From Actinomycetota bacterium (GTDB lineage Bacteria > Actinomycetota > Actinomycetes > Actinomycetales > Microbacteriaceae), in assembly GCA_009703465.1 (NCBI GenBank), contig WLGC01000056.1, forward strand, positions 1 to 5,644: DNA of 5,644 bases, read 5' to 3'. Position numbers and translations under genes: made by a program. Positions within the stretch are counted from its first letter, which is position 1; each line of letters begins with the position of its first letter. A model generated the notes under the pieces. It ran no database searches. It was not told the DNA's origin and was given only the letters and a program-made list of their open reading frames with translations. Shown here piece after piece: positions 5,495-5,644 of this stretch.

Positions 5495-5644
5495 TTACTC
5501 CGCTGATGCAGCGTCAGCTGCAGGTGCGTCAGCTGCAGGTGCGTCAGCTGCGGCTTCGGCTACTGGAGCCTCTGCTGCTACTTCTTCAACTGGTGCTTCT
5601 GCCGCTGGAGCTTCAGCTGCGGCTTCGGCTACTGGAGCCTCAAC
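5495..5644 (-). CDS. rplQ: 50S ribosomal protein L17, C-terminal tail only (cut by window edge)
   Basis: An open frame enters from the right edge and ends at TAA (5495-5497), giving 49 residues made almost wholly of Ala, Glu, Pro, Val and Asp (VEAPVAEAAAEAPAAEAP...DAASAE). No L17 core sequence is inside the window. The identification rests on position, directly before truA, and on the acidic Ala/Pro tail that actinobacterial L17 proteins often carry. The end of the tail repeats A-P-A-A-D, encoded by DNA direct repeats. If the synteny call were wrong, this would simply be the C-terminal tail of an unknown protein co-transcribed with truA. Confidence 0.75.
   Translation of the reverse strand, partial: VEAPVAEAAAEAPAAEAPVEEVAAEAPVAEAAADAPAADAPAADAASAE
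5511..5551. repeat. 15-bp tandem repeat in the rplQ tail
   Basis: GCGTCAGCTGCAGGT occurs at 5511-5525 and 5526-5540, followed by an 11-bp partial copy at 5541-5551. The unit is five codons, so copy-number change keeps the frame and adds or removes one A-P-A-A-D unit (minus strand) in the protein tail. Confidence 0.85.
5544..5641. repeat. 29-bp direct repeat in the rplQ tail
   Basis: Positions 5544-5572 and 5613-5641 are identical over 29 bp, with starts 69 bp (23 codons) apart. Both encode the same peptide, EAPVAEAAA, in frame on the minus strand. The first copy overlaps the end of the 15-bp tandem array. Identity at the DNA level, beyond what the peptide requires, points to recent duplication or recombination within the tail. 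Confidence 0.85.

Noticed and set aside
5511..5641. CRISPR-like or minisatellite array at the right edge
   Set aside because: The repeats are tandem or in-frame coding repeats without unique spacers, and they translate as a typical acidic Ala/Pro tail.

Overview
The window is a stretch of chromosome from a small-genome, mid-GC actinobacterium, most likely a planktonic freshwater member of the Microbacteriaceae (Rhodoluna/Aquiluna-like, 'Luna' lineage). The lineage is inferred, not proven. It rests on the rplQ-truA-rplM-rpsI-glmM order, the Ala/Pro/Glu-rich tail and head extensions on L17 and S9, GTG starts, probable leaderless promoters, and an actinorhodopsin gene.

Layout, left to right. 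Positions 1-41 hold the first 13 codons of glmS on the minus strand, cut by the window edge. Only 30 bp separate it from coaA (72-1001, plus), and both genes look leaderless. A 229-bp gap (1002-1230) contains inverted repeats, a structured leader, a 14-bp palindrome and a good ribosome binding site. It leads into the actinorhodopsin gene actR (1231-2022, plus). A strong two-way terminator (about 2060-2100) separates actR from the opposing minus-strand run, which in its own reading direction is rplQ (3' end only), truA, rplM, rpsI, glmM.

How the genes fit together. GlmS and GlmM make glucosamine-6-phosphate and then glucosamine-1-phosphate for cell-wall precursors, and here they flank coaA and actR. 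CoaA commits pantothenate to coenzyme A. RplM, RpsI, RplQ and TruA serve the ribosome and tRNA modification. A clear sigma70-type promoter in the truA-rplM gap, with a leader of about 105 nt holding two hairpins, probably drives rplM-rpsI-glmM. ActR is a predicted light-driven outward proton pump that adds energy from light. It carries the D-T-E pump residues, the retinal lysine, a green-tuning leucine and the glycine that opens a carotenoid-antenna window in xanthorhodopsin-type pumps.

No mobile element, CRISPR array, tRNA or rRNA gene was seen, and there is no sign of a new multi-gene system. The most interesting parts are the actR gene, its upstream control region, and its placement and ribosomal-protein-like codon use within a housekeeping block.
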